Of a DNA stretch of 40,667 nt, positions 11,292-20,411 are shown in pieces. Made by a program: the position numbers and the translations under genes. A model generated the notes under the pieces. The model ran no database searches. It had not been told where the DNA came from and saw nothing but the letters and a program-made list of their open reading frames with translations. Each line of letters starts with the position of its first letter. The stretch's first letter is position 1. The DNA comes from Chloroflexota bacterium (GTDB lineage: Bacteria > Chloroflexota > Chloroflexia > Chloroflexales > Roseiflexaceae): positions 1-40,667 of the forward strand of contig JAGWYG010000023.1 in the NCBI GenBank assembly GCA_018969485.1, in the 5' to 3' direction.

Positions 11292-12027
11292 AGACATCGC
11301 CCTCCTCGGCGATCGAGGCAGCGCCCGCGTAGCCGGCGGCGCGGATCGCCGCGATGGCGGCAGCGGCTGGCATGATCTGTCGCGGGCTGAAATGCACCAG
11401 CACGAGGTGGCGTGCGCCAGCGCGCAGCGCCGCCGCACCGGCCTCGCCGGGCGTCGAGTGCGACGCCGACGGCACCGCGCTGCCAGCCTCGTGGAGCAGG
11501 TAGTCGGTACCAGCGGCCAGCGCGTCGATCGCCGGGCACGGCGCCGTGTCGGCCGTGTAGGTGAGCGAGCGGCCGGCGGCGCTGAAGCGCAGCGCGAGGC
11601 ACACCCGCGAGTGGCGCGTACGCGCCGTCGCGATCGGCGCCATGCCCGGCAGCACGATCGCCGCACCAGGGATCGCCACATGCCACGCGAGCGGCAGCGG
11701 CTGGCCGGGCGCCAGCGCGTCGAGCACGCGCTGCACCGTCGTCAGCGCGGCCGCCGGGCCATAGATCGGCAACGAGGCGGTGCGGCCAGCCAATCCGAGC
11801 TGCACCAGCAACCCCGGCACGCCGGCGATGTGGTCGGCGTGATCATGGGTCAGGATCACCGCCGTGAGCGCCACGGGATCGTGGCCGGCACGCAGCAGGC
11901 GCTGAAACGCATCGCCCGCCGCATCGACCAGCACCCGCTGCCCGTCGGCATGCCAGAGCAGATGGGTATGTCCCCGGTCGGCGTCGGGGACGGCGGTTCC
12001 GGCGCCGAGAATCACCATGGCGGGCAT
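11281..12027 (-). CDS. RNase Z-like MBL-fold metallo-hydrolase
   Basis: A 248-aa metallo-beta-lactamase-fold enzyme. The metal site THDHADH (H61, H63, D65, H66) is followed by the Asp ligand in LTYTADTAP. The C-terminal pair HSTPGEAGAAALRAGARHLV and VHFSPR has the HST and HFS motifs of the RNase Z/ElaC group, which trims tRNA 3' ends. At 248 aa it is shorter than typical RNase Z (about 300), and I see no long exosite insertion. It may therefore be a related phosphodiesterase or another ElaC-like hydrolase. I chose ATG 12027, with GAGGAG and 7-base spacing. Its stop overlaps the start of the P22_AR_N gene, so translation is coupled. Confidence 0.85.
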   Translation of the reverse strand: MPAMVILGAGTAVPDADRGHTHLLWHADGQRVLVDAAGDAFQRLLRAGHDPVALTAVILTHDHADHIAGVPGLLVQLGLAGRTASLPIYGPAAALTTVQRVLDALAPGQPLPLAWHVAIPGAAIVLPGMAPIATARTRHSRVCLALRFSAAGRSLTYTADTAPCPAIDALAAGTDYLLHEAGSAVPSASHSTPGEAGAAALRAGARHLVLVHFSPRQIMPAAAAIAAIRAAGYAGAASIAEEGDVYAW

Positions 12028-12118
12028 CGACTGGCTCCTCTCGCCGCCACGGGCAGCGCGATCCACCGGCAGGAGGCCGCGCCAGGCCGCCGGGCTCACA
12101 CGCCCCCCGGCGCAGCGC

Positions 12119-12147
12119 ATTATGGCGCGTCTGCGCACAATGCGCAA
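12119..12147 (-). promoter_or_regulatory. Promoter candidate before the RNase Z-like gene
   Basis: On the minus strand: TTGCGC (12147-12142), a 17-base spacer, CATAAT (12124-12119). A 7-bp inverted repeat, GCGCATT (12115-12121) with AATGCGC (12139-12145), brackets the spacer, so the site could be an operator-promoter or a hairpin ending the upstream kinase transcript. The predicted leader is about 85 bases. Confidence 0.45.
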
Positions 12148-12159
12148 CCGGACAGCGGA

Positions 12160-13104
12160 TCAGCCCGCGCGGTCATCCAGCGCAGCCGACATCTCGGCGC
12201 GCGTCGCCTGGGCCGCCGTGCCGCCGGCCGCGCGCGTCGACAGCGCACCACAGACGACTGCGGCATGCAGGATCTGCTCGAGCGGCCAGCCCGCCAGGTA
12301 GCCACACAGCAACCCTGCGTCGAACGAATCGCCGGCGCCGACGGCATCGACCGGCACCACCGCCGGCGGCGCGCAATGCACATGCTGCGCGCCCCACCTG
12401 GCGATCGCGCCGGCTGCGCCACATTTGACCGCCAGCAACGGCACGCGGGCCGCCAGCCACGCGATGGCATCCTCCAACGTCGCGGCGGCGTCATGGTGCG
12501 CCCGTACGATCGCGCATGCCTCGGCGTCATTTGGCAAGAAGATGTCCAGCTGTGGCAGCCAGTCAGGGACATCATCCCATCGTCCGGCGGGATCCCAGTT
12601 CGGATCCAGCGAGGTCGTCGCGCCGGCAGCGCGGGCGCTCGCCAGCACCTCGGCGATCGCCGGCCGCAGCGCCGGCTGCAGGAACGGGCTCGCCAGATGC
12701 ACGTGACGCACCCCACAGAACGCATCGGCGGCGACGTGGGCCCTGCCAAAGTGTGCCATCGCCCCAGGAAACGTCAGCATCGTGCGGTCGGCATCGCGCT
12801 GCAGCACGATCGTGCAGCCCGTACGCAGGTCCGGCGCGACGGTCACACCGCCGATGTCGATCCCGCGCGCCGCGAGATGATCGCCGCACAGCGCGCCGAA
12901 CAGGTCGGCTCCGACCAGGCCGATGAACGCCGTGCGCAGCCCGAGCCGGGCGCATCCGCTCGCCATGATCGCCGCCGAACTCCCCAGCGTCAGCGTGGCG
13001 TCGTCCAGGAGCTGCTCGGCCTGCGCCCAGCGTGGCACCACATCACCACGGACGATGAGATCGACGTTGAGCTCGCCCAGCACCACGACGTCGAACCGGG
13101 TCAT
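12160..13104 (-). CDS. PfkB-family carbohydrate/nucleoside kinase
   Basis: A 314-aa ribokinase-type kinase. The N-terminal strand VVVLGELNVDLIVRGD, the substrate motif GSSAAIMASGCARLG (41-55) and the C-terminal anion-hole motif DAVGAGDSFDAG (253-264, catalytic D259) are intact. PfkB kinases phosphorylate sugars or nucleosides; the substrate cannot be read from the sequence. Pseudouridine is worth testing because psuG is on the same strand about 3.8 kb downstream, and PsuK is a PfkB enzyme; ribose, fructose or adenosine are alternatives. I chose ATG 13104, with GGAG 8 bases upstream; the nearer ATG at 13110 leaves only 2 bases. It lies 52 bases after the GNAT gene and 132 bases before the RNase Z-like gene. 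Confidence 0.9.
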   Translation of the reverse strand: MTRFDVVVLGELNVDLIVRGDVVPRWAQAEQLLDDATLTLGSSAAIMASGCARLGLRTAFIGLVGADLFGALCGDHLAARGIDIGGVTVAPDLRTGCTIVLQRDADRTMLTFPGAMAHFGRAHVAADAFCGVRHVHLASPFLQPALRPAIAEVLASARAAGATTSLDPNWDPAGRWDDVPDWLPQLDIFLPNDAEACAIVRAHHDAAATLEDAIAWLAARVPLLAVKCGAAGAIARWGAQHVHCAPPAVVPVDAVGAGDSFDAGLLCGYLAGWPLEQILHAAVVCGALSTRAAGGTAAQATRAEMSAALDDRAG

Positions 13105-13156
13105 CGGCATGGCTCCGCACAATCCGCGCCAGCGCAGACCGCTCTGCGGCAGATGC

Positions 13157-13702
13157 TCACTGCAGATGCCGTGCGAGCACGTGGAGATCGTGGCACGCGC
13201 CGTGGCGATCGCGGGCGTGCGCGCTGAAGCGCGCCTCGACGGCGAAGCCCAGCCGCTCAAAGATCGCGTGCCCACCCACCTGCTCGGCCATGATCTCGAC
13301 GACCACCTTGGCGACGCCCAGCGACAGCGCGGCATCGCTCGCCGCGCGCGCCAGCACCATACCGAGGCCACGGCGACGCCATGCCGGGCCGATGATCAGC
13401 AGAATCTCGCCGACGTGATTGGACCAGCCAGCCAGCCGGCGCACCGCCGCATACCCCACAATCTGATCGTCCCAGTCGACGGCGACCAACTGGCGCCAGT
13501 TCTCGGCGGCACTGGCGTTGACCAGGCGCGTGATGATCTCGGGACTCTGCAGATCGTCCTCGAGATAGAGCATATCGTCCTGTGGCAGCGTCCGGCCGAA
13601 CCGCAAGAGCGTCGACCAGTCATGTTCGGCGAGTGGTCGGATCACCACCTGGCTGCCATCGCGCAGCATCCTCGCCGCCGGCGCATCCATGCGCTGTCCC
13701 AT
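13157..13702 (-). CDS. GNAT-family N-acetyltransferase
   Basis: A 181-aa acyl-CoA-dependent acetyltransferase. The acetyl-CoA pyrophosphate loop is the RRRGLG motif in IIGPAWRRRGLGMVLARAA. Later come the helix VAKVVVEIMAEQ and the FERLGF motif, typical of GNAT motif B. The substrate is unknown; a peptide amine, an aminoglycoside or a small metabolite are all possible. The start is uncertain: ATG 13702 has GAGG 6 bases upstream, whereas ATG 13738 and GTG 13741 are closer to the predicted transcription start but have no ribosome site. All candidates precede the conserved domain. It is the first gene of the leftward cluster. Confidence 0.85.
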   Translation of the reverse strand: MGQRMDAPAARMLRDGSQVVIRPLAEHDWSTLLRFGRTLPQDDMLYLEDDLQSPEIITRLVNASAAENWRQLVAVDWDDQIVGYAAVRRLAGWSNHVGEILLIIGPAWRRRGLGMVLARAASDAALSLGVAKVVVEIMAEQVGGHAIFERLGFAVEARFSAHARDRHGACHDLHVLARHLQ

Positions 13703-13767
13703 CGGCATCCTCACAGCATCCGGGGCGCGCCAGTCCATCACAGCACCAAGCCGGGCGCGCCCGAAAA

Positions 13768-13776
13768 ACTATACCA
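13768..13776 (-). promoter_or_regulatory. Extended -10 of the GNAT/PfkB cluster
   Basis: Minus strand TGG TATAGT with no recognisable -35 box. The preceding bases make an 11-base block (TGTGGTATAGT) that recurs exactly, in the opposite orientation, at the LCP promoter 13849-13859. Confidence 0.5.
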
Positions 13777-13850
13777 CAGGTCTCATCACCGCTCGGGTGC
13801 GCTGGCGCGCGCCGTACGATCCAGGCCCCCGGAGGATGCCACGTCCGATG

Positions 13851-13859
13851 TGGTATAGT
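13851..13859 (+). promoter_or_regulatory. Extended -10 of lcp-murJ
   Basis: Plus strand TGG TATAGT with no recognisable -35 box. Predicted start about 13866, giving a 66-base leader to the GTG start of the LCP gene. It is divergent with the GNAT promoter. Confidence 0.55.
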
Positions 13860-13931
13860 GAGTGCAACGAGCATGCTGCGCTGAACAACCACAGTCATCG
13901 GTCGTCATTGGGTCGTTGTGGAGCAAGGATT

Positions 13932-15002
13932 GTGAGTCGCCTGCCGCATCCCTTCGCGCGTCGCATCCTCATCGCCGTCCTGGTCGTCAGCACAATCGGT
14001 GGCGTCGTCGCGAGCCGCCTGATCTGGGAGTGGTACACCGCGCTGGCCAACGTCAATGCGATGCTGGTCGAGGAGCGCGTCCTGCCGACCATTCCGCCCG
14101 AGCCGACGGCGATCGGGCTGGTGGCGACGGCGCCTCCGGCGCTGGCCGCTGGTGCGCCCACGCCGACGGTGACGCCGCGGCCAGAGCATGCTGATGCCAT
14201 CAACATCCTGCTGCTCGGCACCGACGCCCGCCCCGGTGAGCGGATCAGCCGCACCGATGCGATCATCCTGGTGCACCTCAATCCACGGATGAACCGCGTC
14301 TCGATGCTGTCGGTGCCCCGCGACCTGACCGTCGACGTGCCCGGTTTTGGCAGCAACAAGGTCAATGCGGCATATGCCATCGGCGAACAACAGCTCGGCG
14401 CCGGCTATGGGCCATCCCTGGCCAAGGCGACCGTCAGCCAACTCGTCGGCGTGCCGGTGCACAACGTCGTTGTCGTCAATTTCGACGGCTTTCAGCACAT
14501 CGTCGATACCCTTGGTGGCATTTCGATTGATGTTCCGCAACCAATCGACGATCCATATTTTCCTGTCGATGAATATGCCGGCGATGTTCGCACCATGCCA
14601 GTCAAGTTTTCGTCCGGCCCGCAAGTCATGGACGGCCGCACCGCATTGATGTATGCGCGGACCAGGCATGCTGACAACGATTTCGGGCGCAACCAACGCC
14701 AGCAACAGGTCTTGATGGCCATCTTCGATGCAATTCGCGCGAAGGGGTTATTGTCACAGCTGACCAGCATTGATGACTACACGGCTGCCCTCCGTGATGC
14801 AATTCGCACCGATCTCAGCCATAGTCAGCTCCTGTGGCTGGCACAGGTTGGTTCGCAGCTTGACGCAGGCGCGATCCAGCGCTACGCCATCAATTCGCGC
14901 ATGATCATCGTCCTCGACGAGTACGAAAACTTTGCCGCCGACCCCGCCGCAGTGCGCCAGATCATCGACGAGATGACTGCCGGCGGGACGGAGGCGCCAT
15001 AG
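13932..15002 (+). CDS. LytR-CpsA-Psr (LCP) family protein
   Basis: A 356-aa protein with one membrane helix (about residues 10-30, RILIAVLVVSTIGGVVAS), a Pro/Thr/Ala-rich extracytoplasmic linker (50-88) and the LCP catalytic domain from about 90. That domain includes INILLLGTDAR, SRTDAIILVHLNP, SMLSVPRDLTVDVPG, NVVVVNFDGFQHIVDTLGGI and ALMYARTRHADNDFGRNQRQ. LCP enzymes attach undecaprenyl-linked glycopolymers to peptidoglycan on the outer face of the membrane. The start is GTG 13932 with AAGGA just upstream (spacing only 2), so a TTG at 13908 cannot be excluded. Composition drops about two-fifths of the way in: 14521-14580 has 26 G/C of 60, unlike its flanks. It is followed at 2 bases by murJ. 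Confidence 0.93.
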   Translation: MSRLPHPFARRILIAVLVVSTIGGVVASRLIWEWYTALANVNAMLVEERVLPTIPPEPTAIGLVATAPPALAAGAPTPTVTPRPEHADAINILLLGTDARPGERISRTDAIILVHLNPRMNRVSMLSVPRDLTVDVPGFGSNKVNAAYAIGEQQLGAGYGPSLAKATVSQLVGVPVHNVVVVNFDGFQHIVDTLGGISIDVPQPIDDPYFPVDEYAGDVRTMPVKFSSGPQVMDGRTALMYARTRHADNDFGRNQRQQQVLMAIFDAIRAKGLLSQLTSIDDYTAALRDAIRTDLSHSQLLWLAQVGSQLDAGAIQRYAINSRMIIVLDEYENFAADPAAVRQIIDEMTAGGTEAP

Positions 15003-15004
15003 CC

Positions 15005-16570
15005 GTGGCGCCACCGGCAGCGCCCGCAGCGCGGCGCATCGCGATTGCCGCACTTCTGATCGCCGCGGGCAACATCGCCTCGCGGATGATCGGTCTCGGG
15101 CGCGAGGCCGTCATCGCCGGGCTGTTTGGCCGGGGCATCGAGGTCGCGGTCTTCACGGCGGCGTCGGCGGTCCCCACCATCGTCTACGACCTGCTGATCA
15201 ACGGTGCGATCAGCGCGGCGCTGGTGCCGGTCTTCAGCGCATACGCCGACGATGCCGACGATGCGACCTTCTGGCGCGTCGCCGGTGGCGTGACCACCAT
15301 CGCGCTCGCGGCGGTGGTGGCGGTGACGGCGCTGCTCATGTGGCAGGCACCGCTGGTATTACAGGTCCTGGTGGGCGGGTTCGCGCCAGACACGTTCGAG
15401 CATGCGGTCGCGATGACGCGCATCCTGCTGCCGGCGACCGTGTTCATGGCGCTGGCGGGGCTGATCACCGCACTGCTGCAGGCGCGGCAGCGCTTCCTGC
15501 TGCCAGCATTCACGACGAGTGCCTACAATGCCGGCATCATCGCCGGCGCGCTGGCGTTCGCGCCACACCTCGGCGCAACCAGCCTGGCGCTGGGCGTGCT
15601 GATCGGCGCGGTGGCGCAGGTCGCGCTGCAGCTCCCCGGGCTGCGTGGCGCGCGGTTCGGCTGGCCGGAGTGGGATCACCCCGGCGTGCGGCGCGTGCTG
15701 CGGCTCTATGCCCCGGTCGCCCTGGGGATCACATGCTCGGTGGTTGGGATCGTCCTCGACCGCAATCTGGCCTCGCGCCTGTCGGCGGAGGTAATCCCGA
15801 CGATGCGGTATGCGACGACGCTGATCCAGTTGCCGCTGGGCCTGGTGGCGGCGGCGGTCTCGTTCGCAGTGCTGCCGACGCTCTCGCGGCTGGCGGCGAG
15901 CAACGATGATGAGGCGTTCCGGCAGACGCTGGCGCTCGGCATCAACGTCGTGATCGTGCTGATCACACCGGCGACCGTCGGGCTGGCCCTGCTGGCCGAG
16001 CCGCTGGTCGCGCTGCTGTATCAGCGCGGCGCGTTTGGCGCCGATGACACCGTCGCGACCGCTCGGGCGCTGTGGTTCTATCTGCCCGGCCTGCCCGCCG
16101 CCGCAATCGACCAGATGCTGCTGTTCGCCTTCTACGCGCGGCAGCGCACGCTCCTCCCCAATCTGGTGCAGGGTGCGGCGGTCGGGCTGTACGCGCTGAC
16201 CGCGCTGGTGCTCTTCGCCACGACGCCGTGGCGCATCGAGGCGCTGATTCTGGGCAATACCGTGCAGTGGATCGGCCACATGGCGCTGCTCGCCCTGCTG
16301 GTTCGGCCACTGGTGCGCCTGCGCGGGCTGCAGATCGGCAGCACGGCGCTACGCTGTGCCGCGGCCAGCATCCCGCTCGCCATCACCGCATGGTGGCTGC
16401 AGGCGCCATTGCTGGCGTGGGGTGGGCCGCTGGCAGCGCTGCTCGGCGCCGGTGGCGCCGCGGCGCTCGCCTACCTCGGCGCTGGCGTGGCGCTGCGCAT
16501 CGGGGCGCTGACCTTCGTCGTCGATGCCATCCGTGCCCACTGGCTGCGCCGTGGGCCGCCCCACAGCTAG
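15005..16570 (+). CDS. murJ: Lipid II flippase MurJ
   Basis: A 521-aa polytopic membrane protein of the MviN/MurJ (MOP exporter) family, which moves lipid II from the cytoplasmic to the outer leaflet. The N-terminal ASRMIGLGREAVIAGLFG (25-42) and YDLLINGAISAALVPVFSAY (61-80) are the family signature. Hydrophobic helices fill the rest, as expected for about 14 membrane segments. The length is normal. The start is GTG 15005, 2 bases after the LCP stop, so it is co-transcribed and likely coupled. With GatD and LCP it forms an envelope-assembly theme in this part of the window. It ends 9 bases from the stop of the convergent orphan moxR, with no room for a terminator. Confidence 0.93.
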   Translation: MAPPAAPAARRIAIAALLIAAGNIASRMIGLGREAVIAGLFGRGIEVAVFTAASAVPTIVYDLLINGAISAALVPVFSAYADDADDATFWRVAGGVTTIALAAVVAVTALLMWQAPLVLQVLVGGFAPDTFEHAVAMTRILLPATVFMALAGLITALLQARQRFLLPAFTTSAYNAGIIAGALAFAPHLGATSLALGVLIGAVAQVALQLPGLRGARFGWPEWDHPGVRRVLRLYAPVALGITCSVVGIVLDRNLASRLSAEVIPTMRYATTLIQLPLGLVAAAVSFAVLPTLSRLAASNDDEAFRQTLALGINVVIVLITPATVGLALLAEPLVALLYQRGAFGADDTVATARALWFYLPGLPAAAIDQMLLFAFYARQRTLLPNLVQGAAVGLYALTALVLFATTPWRIEALILGNTVQWIGHMALLALLVRPLVRLRGLQIGSTALRCAAASIPLAITAWWLQAPLLAWGGPLAALLGAGGAAALAYLGAGVALRIGALTFVVDAIRAHWLRRGPPHS

Positions 16571-16579
16571 CAGTGCCGC

Positions 16580-17575
<996 letters not shown>

Positions 17576-17620
17576 CCAGGGTACCTCTGCTGTCCTGTAC
17601 GCACGACCGTACCGCGTTTC

Positions 17621-17629
17621 AGTATATCA
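17621..17629 (-). promoter_or_regulatory. Extended -10 of the orphan moxR
   Basis: Minus strand TGA TATACT; predicted start about 17614 and leader about 38 bases. No good -35 box. Confidence 0.55.
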
Positions 17630-17654
17630 TGCCCGTGACCGGACGTGCCGTGCC

Positions 17655-17705
17655 GCGACATCCCGGTGCGTCGCGTGGCGCGAAGGCGACATCCCGCGGT
17701 GTCGC
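17655..17705. repeat. Two near-identical hairpins in a divergent intergenic region
   Basis: GCGACATCCCGGTGCGTCGC (17655-17674) and GCGACATCCCGCGGTGTCGC (17686-17705) are related 20-base imperfect palindromes whose starts are 31 bases apart. The second has a perfect 6-bp stem, the first a 5-bp stem. They lie between the orphan moxR and the first lipoprotein gene. They could be operator sites or merely GC-rich chance; no ORF uses them. Confidence 0.4.
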
Positions 17706-17870
17706 GCGCCACAGCGCCGCGCTGCACCCCCGTTCATGCCGGGGCTGCTGCGCCCATCGGCCGCGCGTGACCGTCGTGCACGGCACGCGCGCCGGCGCCG
17801 GATGGCGGGAACCCGGGCAGTGGCTTCGTCGTCCCTTGGTTGAATGGTTTCACTCCGCGTTAGGAGACGC

Positions 17871-19142
17871 ATGATGCACCCGCTGCCAGTTCGTACGTCC
17901 GCTTCGCTGATTCTGATCGGGTTGATCGCTGCCCTGCTGCTGGGCGCCTGCGGCGCTGCGAGCATTCCGACGGCACCCGCCGAGCCGACGGCACCCGCCG
18001 AGCCGACGGCGCCCGCCGAGCCGACGGCACCCGCCGAGCCGACCGCGCCCGCCGAGCCGACCGCGCCCGCCGAGCCGACCGCGCCCGCCGAGCCGACCGT
18101 TGAACTCGATGATGCGCCGACGCTCAGTTCGGCCGAGGGTGTCGCCGATGGTGGAGTCGAGCGATTGCCGCTCGAGGATGGGCTGACGGTCGCCTATTCC
18201 ACCGGCATGATCAACTTCGATCGCGACACCCGCCACACGATCGCCATTGAGCAGCAGGGACGCGAGATTGCCGCGATCACGCTGGAGAACCCGACCTACC
18301 TCGACCCCAGCGGCGTCCAGCGGGTCGTGATCACCGGCGATGGCGTGTGGCTCGCCGTCGAGAGCGGCGCCGGTGCACACGGTGGTTGTTTCGACCTGGT
18401 GTGGTTCGACGGCAGCCAGTTGACCAACCCGTACTCCATCTGCGGCGAGGCGCCGGGCGTCGCACAGGTCCGCGACCTCGACGGCGATGGCAGCGCCGAG
18501 GTCATCATCAACACGACCAATCATTATGTCTTCTGCTACGCCTGCGGCGTCCGCGACGTATCGTTCAGCATCATGCGCTGGGACGGTGCCGGCATGGCTG
18601 CCGTGGCGCTGGCGCCGATCGCGGGCGACGATGCTGCGACGAGCGCGGCGAATGATGCATTGCGTCTCGCGAGCGCCGGCCTGTGGCGCGATGCCGCAGC
18701 AGCGCTCGACGGCGTGACCGCCACGCCGGGCAGTGAGGCATTCTGGTTGATCAGCGCAATCCGACTGACTGCGACGGGACGCGCGGAACAGGCACAGAGC
18801 GGCATCTACCCGCTGCTCGACCACCTGCTCTACGGCGAGTATGATGCCGCCATCGATTCGATGCGCACGTACACGCCCGAGGAGTTGCTCGACGCTGCCG
18901 GGCCGTTGCTGACCGGCACACCGGCGGAAGGGAACGGCGAGGCGTTGTTCGCTACCGTGGCCGGCACCGCCGAACTGGCGCTGACGGTGCAGCCCGACGC
19001 CCCCGCGGCGCTGTTCCTGCGCGGCTGGGCGCACGTGATGCAGGGCGATCGCGTACCAGGGGCAGCGGATCTCGCCCGGGCTGCCGAATTGAAGCCCGAC
19101 GATGCGCTGTTCGGCGCGCTGGCCGCCGCAGCCGGCCGCTGA
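17871..19142 (+). CDS. Lipoprotein with PTAPAE repeats, paralogue A
   Basis: A 423-aa secreted lipoprotein of unknown function. The signal peptide ends in the lipobox LLGAC with lipidated C27. A disordered linker of seven PTAPAE repeats follows (about 33-76). The central domain has a calcium-loop-like DLDGDGSAEVII and four cysteines: CFDLVWFDG, the later SICGE, and CYACG. The C-terminal third looks like TPR helices (AALFLRGWAHVMQGDR, AADLARAAELKPDDALF). It shares this plan with the next gene, with blocks such as AEQAQSG.YPLLD in common, so the pair arose by duplication. TAGGAGA precedes ATG 17871/17874. It is probably anchored on the outer face of the membrane. Confidence 0.88.
   Translation: MMHPLPVRTSASLILIGLIAALLLGACGAASIPTAPAEPTAPAEPTAPAEPTAPAEPTAPAEPTAPAEPTAPAEPTVELDDAPTLSSAEGVADGGVERLPLEDGLTVAYSTGMINFDRDTRHTIAIEQQGREIAAITLENPTYLDPSGVQRVVITGDGVWLAVESGAGAHGGCFDLVWFDGSQLTNPYSICGEAPGVAQVRDLDGDGSAEVIINTTNHYVFCYACGVRDVSFSIMRWDGAGMAAVALAPIAGDDAATSAANDALRLASAGLWRDAAAALDGVTATPGSEAFWLISAIRLTATGRAEQAQSGIYPLLDHLLYGEYDAAIDSMRTYTPEELLDAAGPLLTGTPAEGNGEALFATVAGTAELALTVQPDAPAALFLRGWAHVMQGDRVPGAADLARAAELKPDDALFGALAAAAGR
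17967..18092 (+). repeat. In-frame 18-bp minisatellite, 7 copies
   Basis: Seven 18-base units encode PTAPAE. Units 1, 2 and 4 are identical (CCGACGGCACCCGCCGAG), unit 3 differs at one base, and units 5-7 are identical to each other (CCGACCGCGCCCGCCGAG). The block pattern suggests recent slippage expansion. Copy-number change keeps the reading frame. Confidence 0.95.
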
Positions 19143-19168
19143 CCGCATCCTGGCACCAGGAGGACGAT

Positions 19169-20386
19169 GTGACCACCCGCCACATGCTGATCATCGCGCT
19201 GACCGTCGCAGGCTGGTTGACCGCATGTGGCGGCGCTGAGCCGACCGCCGCGCCGGCCGAAGCGCTCGCGCCGACCGCCACCCGCGAGGCGTCGCCCGAC
19301 GCAGGAGAGGCCCTGCCCACTGCCGCGCCGGTCGATCCGGCCAGCGCGGCGGTCTCGACCGAAGGGTATACCTTCATCGCGCTCGATGGCACGAGCGACC
19401 AATTCGTCGCGTTCCCGACCGGCATGCTGGATGCGGTGGATGCGCGGCACGACCTGACCATTCAGCAGCGAACCGATGGCGGCTACGCCGAAGTGGCGCG
19501 CATGACCCTGCCCAACACGCGATACCTCGACCCCGAGAGCGTACGTCAGGTGGCGATCGCGCCGGATGGTCTGTGGCTGGCGATCGCCAGCCGCGGCGAT
19601 GCCGAGCTCGAGTGCTTCGATCTGGTGACGTTCGACGGCTCGGTGCTGGCCACAGCGTTCAGCACCTGCAGCGACACGCCGGGCCAGGTACAACTGCAGG
19701 ATCTCGATCTCGATGGCACGACGGAACTGATCATCGACCGCACCGATCACTTCGCCTGGTGTGAGCGCTGCGGCGTCGTCGCGTGGGATCTGCGCGTCAT
19801 GTACTGGGATGGCACGGCGCTGCGCGAGGTCGCGCTCACGCCGGCCGAGGGCGATTCTGCGGCAGTAATGCGCACCAACGCGGCGCTCGAGCGTGCCCAG
19901 GCCGGGCAGTGGATCGACACGCTGGCCATCATCGCCGGTGATGCGCCCGATCCGGCGCCGACGCCCGATCCGGCGGTCGACTGGCTCTTCACGAGCCTGC
20001 GGCTGACCGCCGAACGCCGGGCAGAGCAGGCGCAGAGCGGAGCCTATCCGCTGCTCGATCGGGTATTCTTCGGCGACTACGCCGGAGCCATCGACGTGAT
20101 GCGCCCCTACGTGCCACTCCAGCTGATCGACTGGGCCGGTCCGCTCTTCCTCCAGACCCCATTCCTCGACGATCCGGCGCGCGTCGCGGCGGCCGTGCTC
20201 GAGCAGACGGAGCGCACGCTGGCAGCCCAGCCCGATGATGCCGCCGCGCTGTTCTTGCGTGGCTGGGCGCGCCTGATCAACGACAGCGGCGACCAGGCCG
20301 GGATCGACGACATCACGCGCGCCGCCGAGCTGGTTCCCGATGACGCACTCTACGCGGCGATGCGCGACACATTGCCGTTGCCTTGA
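19169..20386 (+). CDS. Lipoprotein, paralogue B
   Basis: A 405-aa lipoprotein paralogous to the preceding gene. The lipobox is WLTAC with C20, followed by an Ala/Pro/Thr-rich linker without the regular repeat. The central domain again has a DLDLDGTTELII loop and cysteines in equivalent places (CFDLVTFDG, STCSD, CERCG). The C-terminus has the matching TPR-like block (AALFLRGWARLINDSGD, ITRAAELVPDDALY). The start is GTG 19169 with AGGAGGA 4 bases upstream. It lies 26 bases after paralogue A and 25 bases before the MDR dehydrogenase, so the three genes look like an operon. Function unknown; the shared CxxCG suggests a disulfide or a metal site. Confidence 0.87.
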   Translation: MTTRHMLIIALTVAGWLTACGGAEPTAAPAEALAPTATREASPDAGEALPTAAPVDPASAAVSTEGYTFIALDGTSDQFVAFPTGMLDAVDARHDLTIQQRTDGGYAEVARMTLPNTRYLDPESVRQVAIAPDGLWLAIASRGDAELECFDLVTFDGSVLATAFSTCSDTPGQVQLQDLDLDGTTELIIDRTDHFAWCERCGVVAWDLRVMYWDGTALREVALTPAEGDSAAVMRTNAALERAQAGQWIDTLAIIAGDAPDPAPTPDPAVDWLFTSLRLTAERRAEQAQSGAYPLLDRVFFGDYAGAIDVMRPYVPLQLIDWAGPLFLQTPFLDDPARVAAAVLEQTERTLAAQPDDAAALFLRGWARLINDSGDQAGIDDITRAAELVPDDALYAAMRDTLPLP

Positions 20387-20411
20387 CGCCCACGCCCGAC
20401 GGGAGGGAACG

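Noticed and set aside
10696-13227. 843-codon plus-strand open frame over the MBL/PfkB genes
   Set aside because: Arg/Ser-rich shadow of well-supported minus-strand genes.
17967-18092. CRISPR-like repeat array
   Set aside because: The 18-base units are contiguous with no spacers and encode PTAPAE in frame; it is a coding minisatellite.
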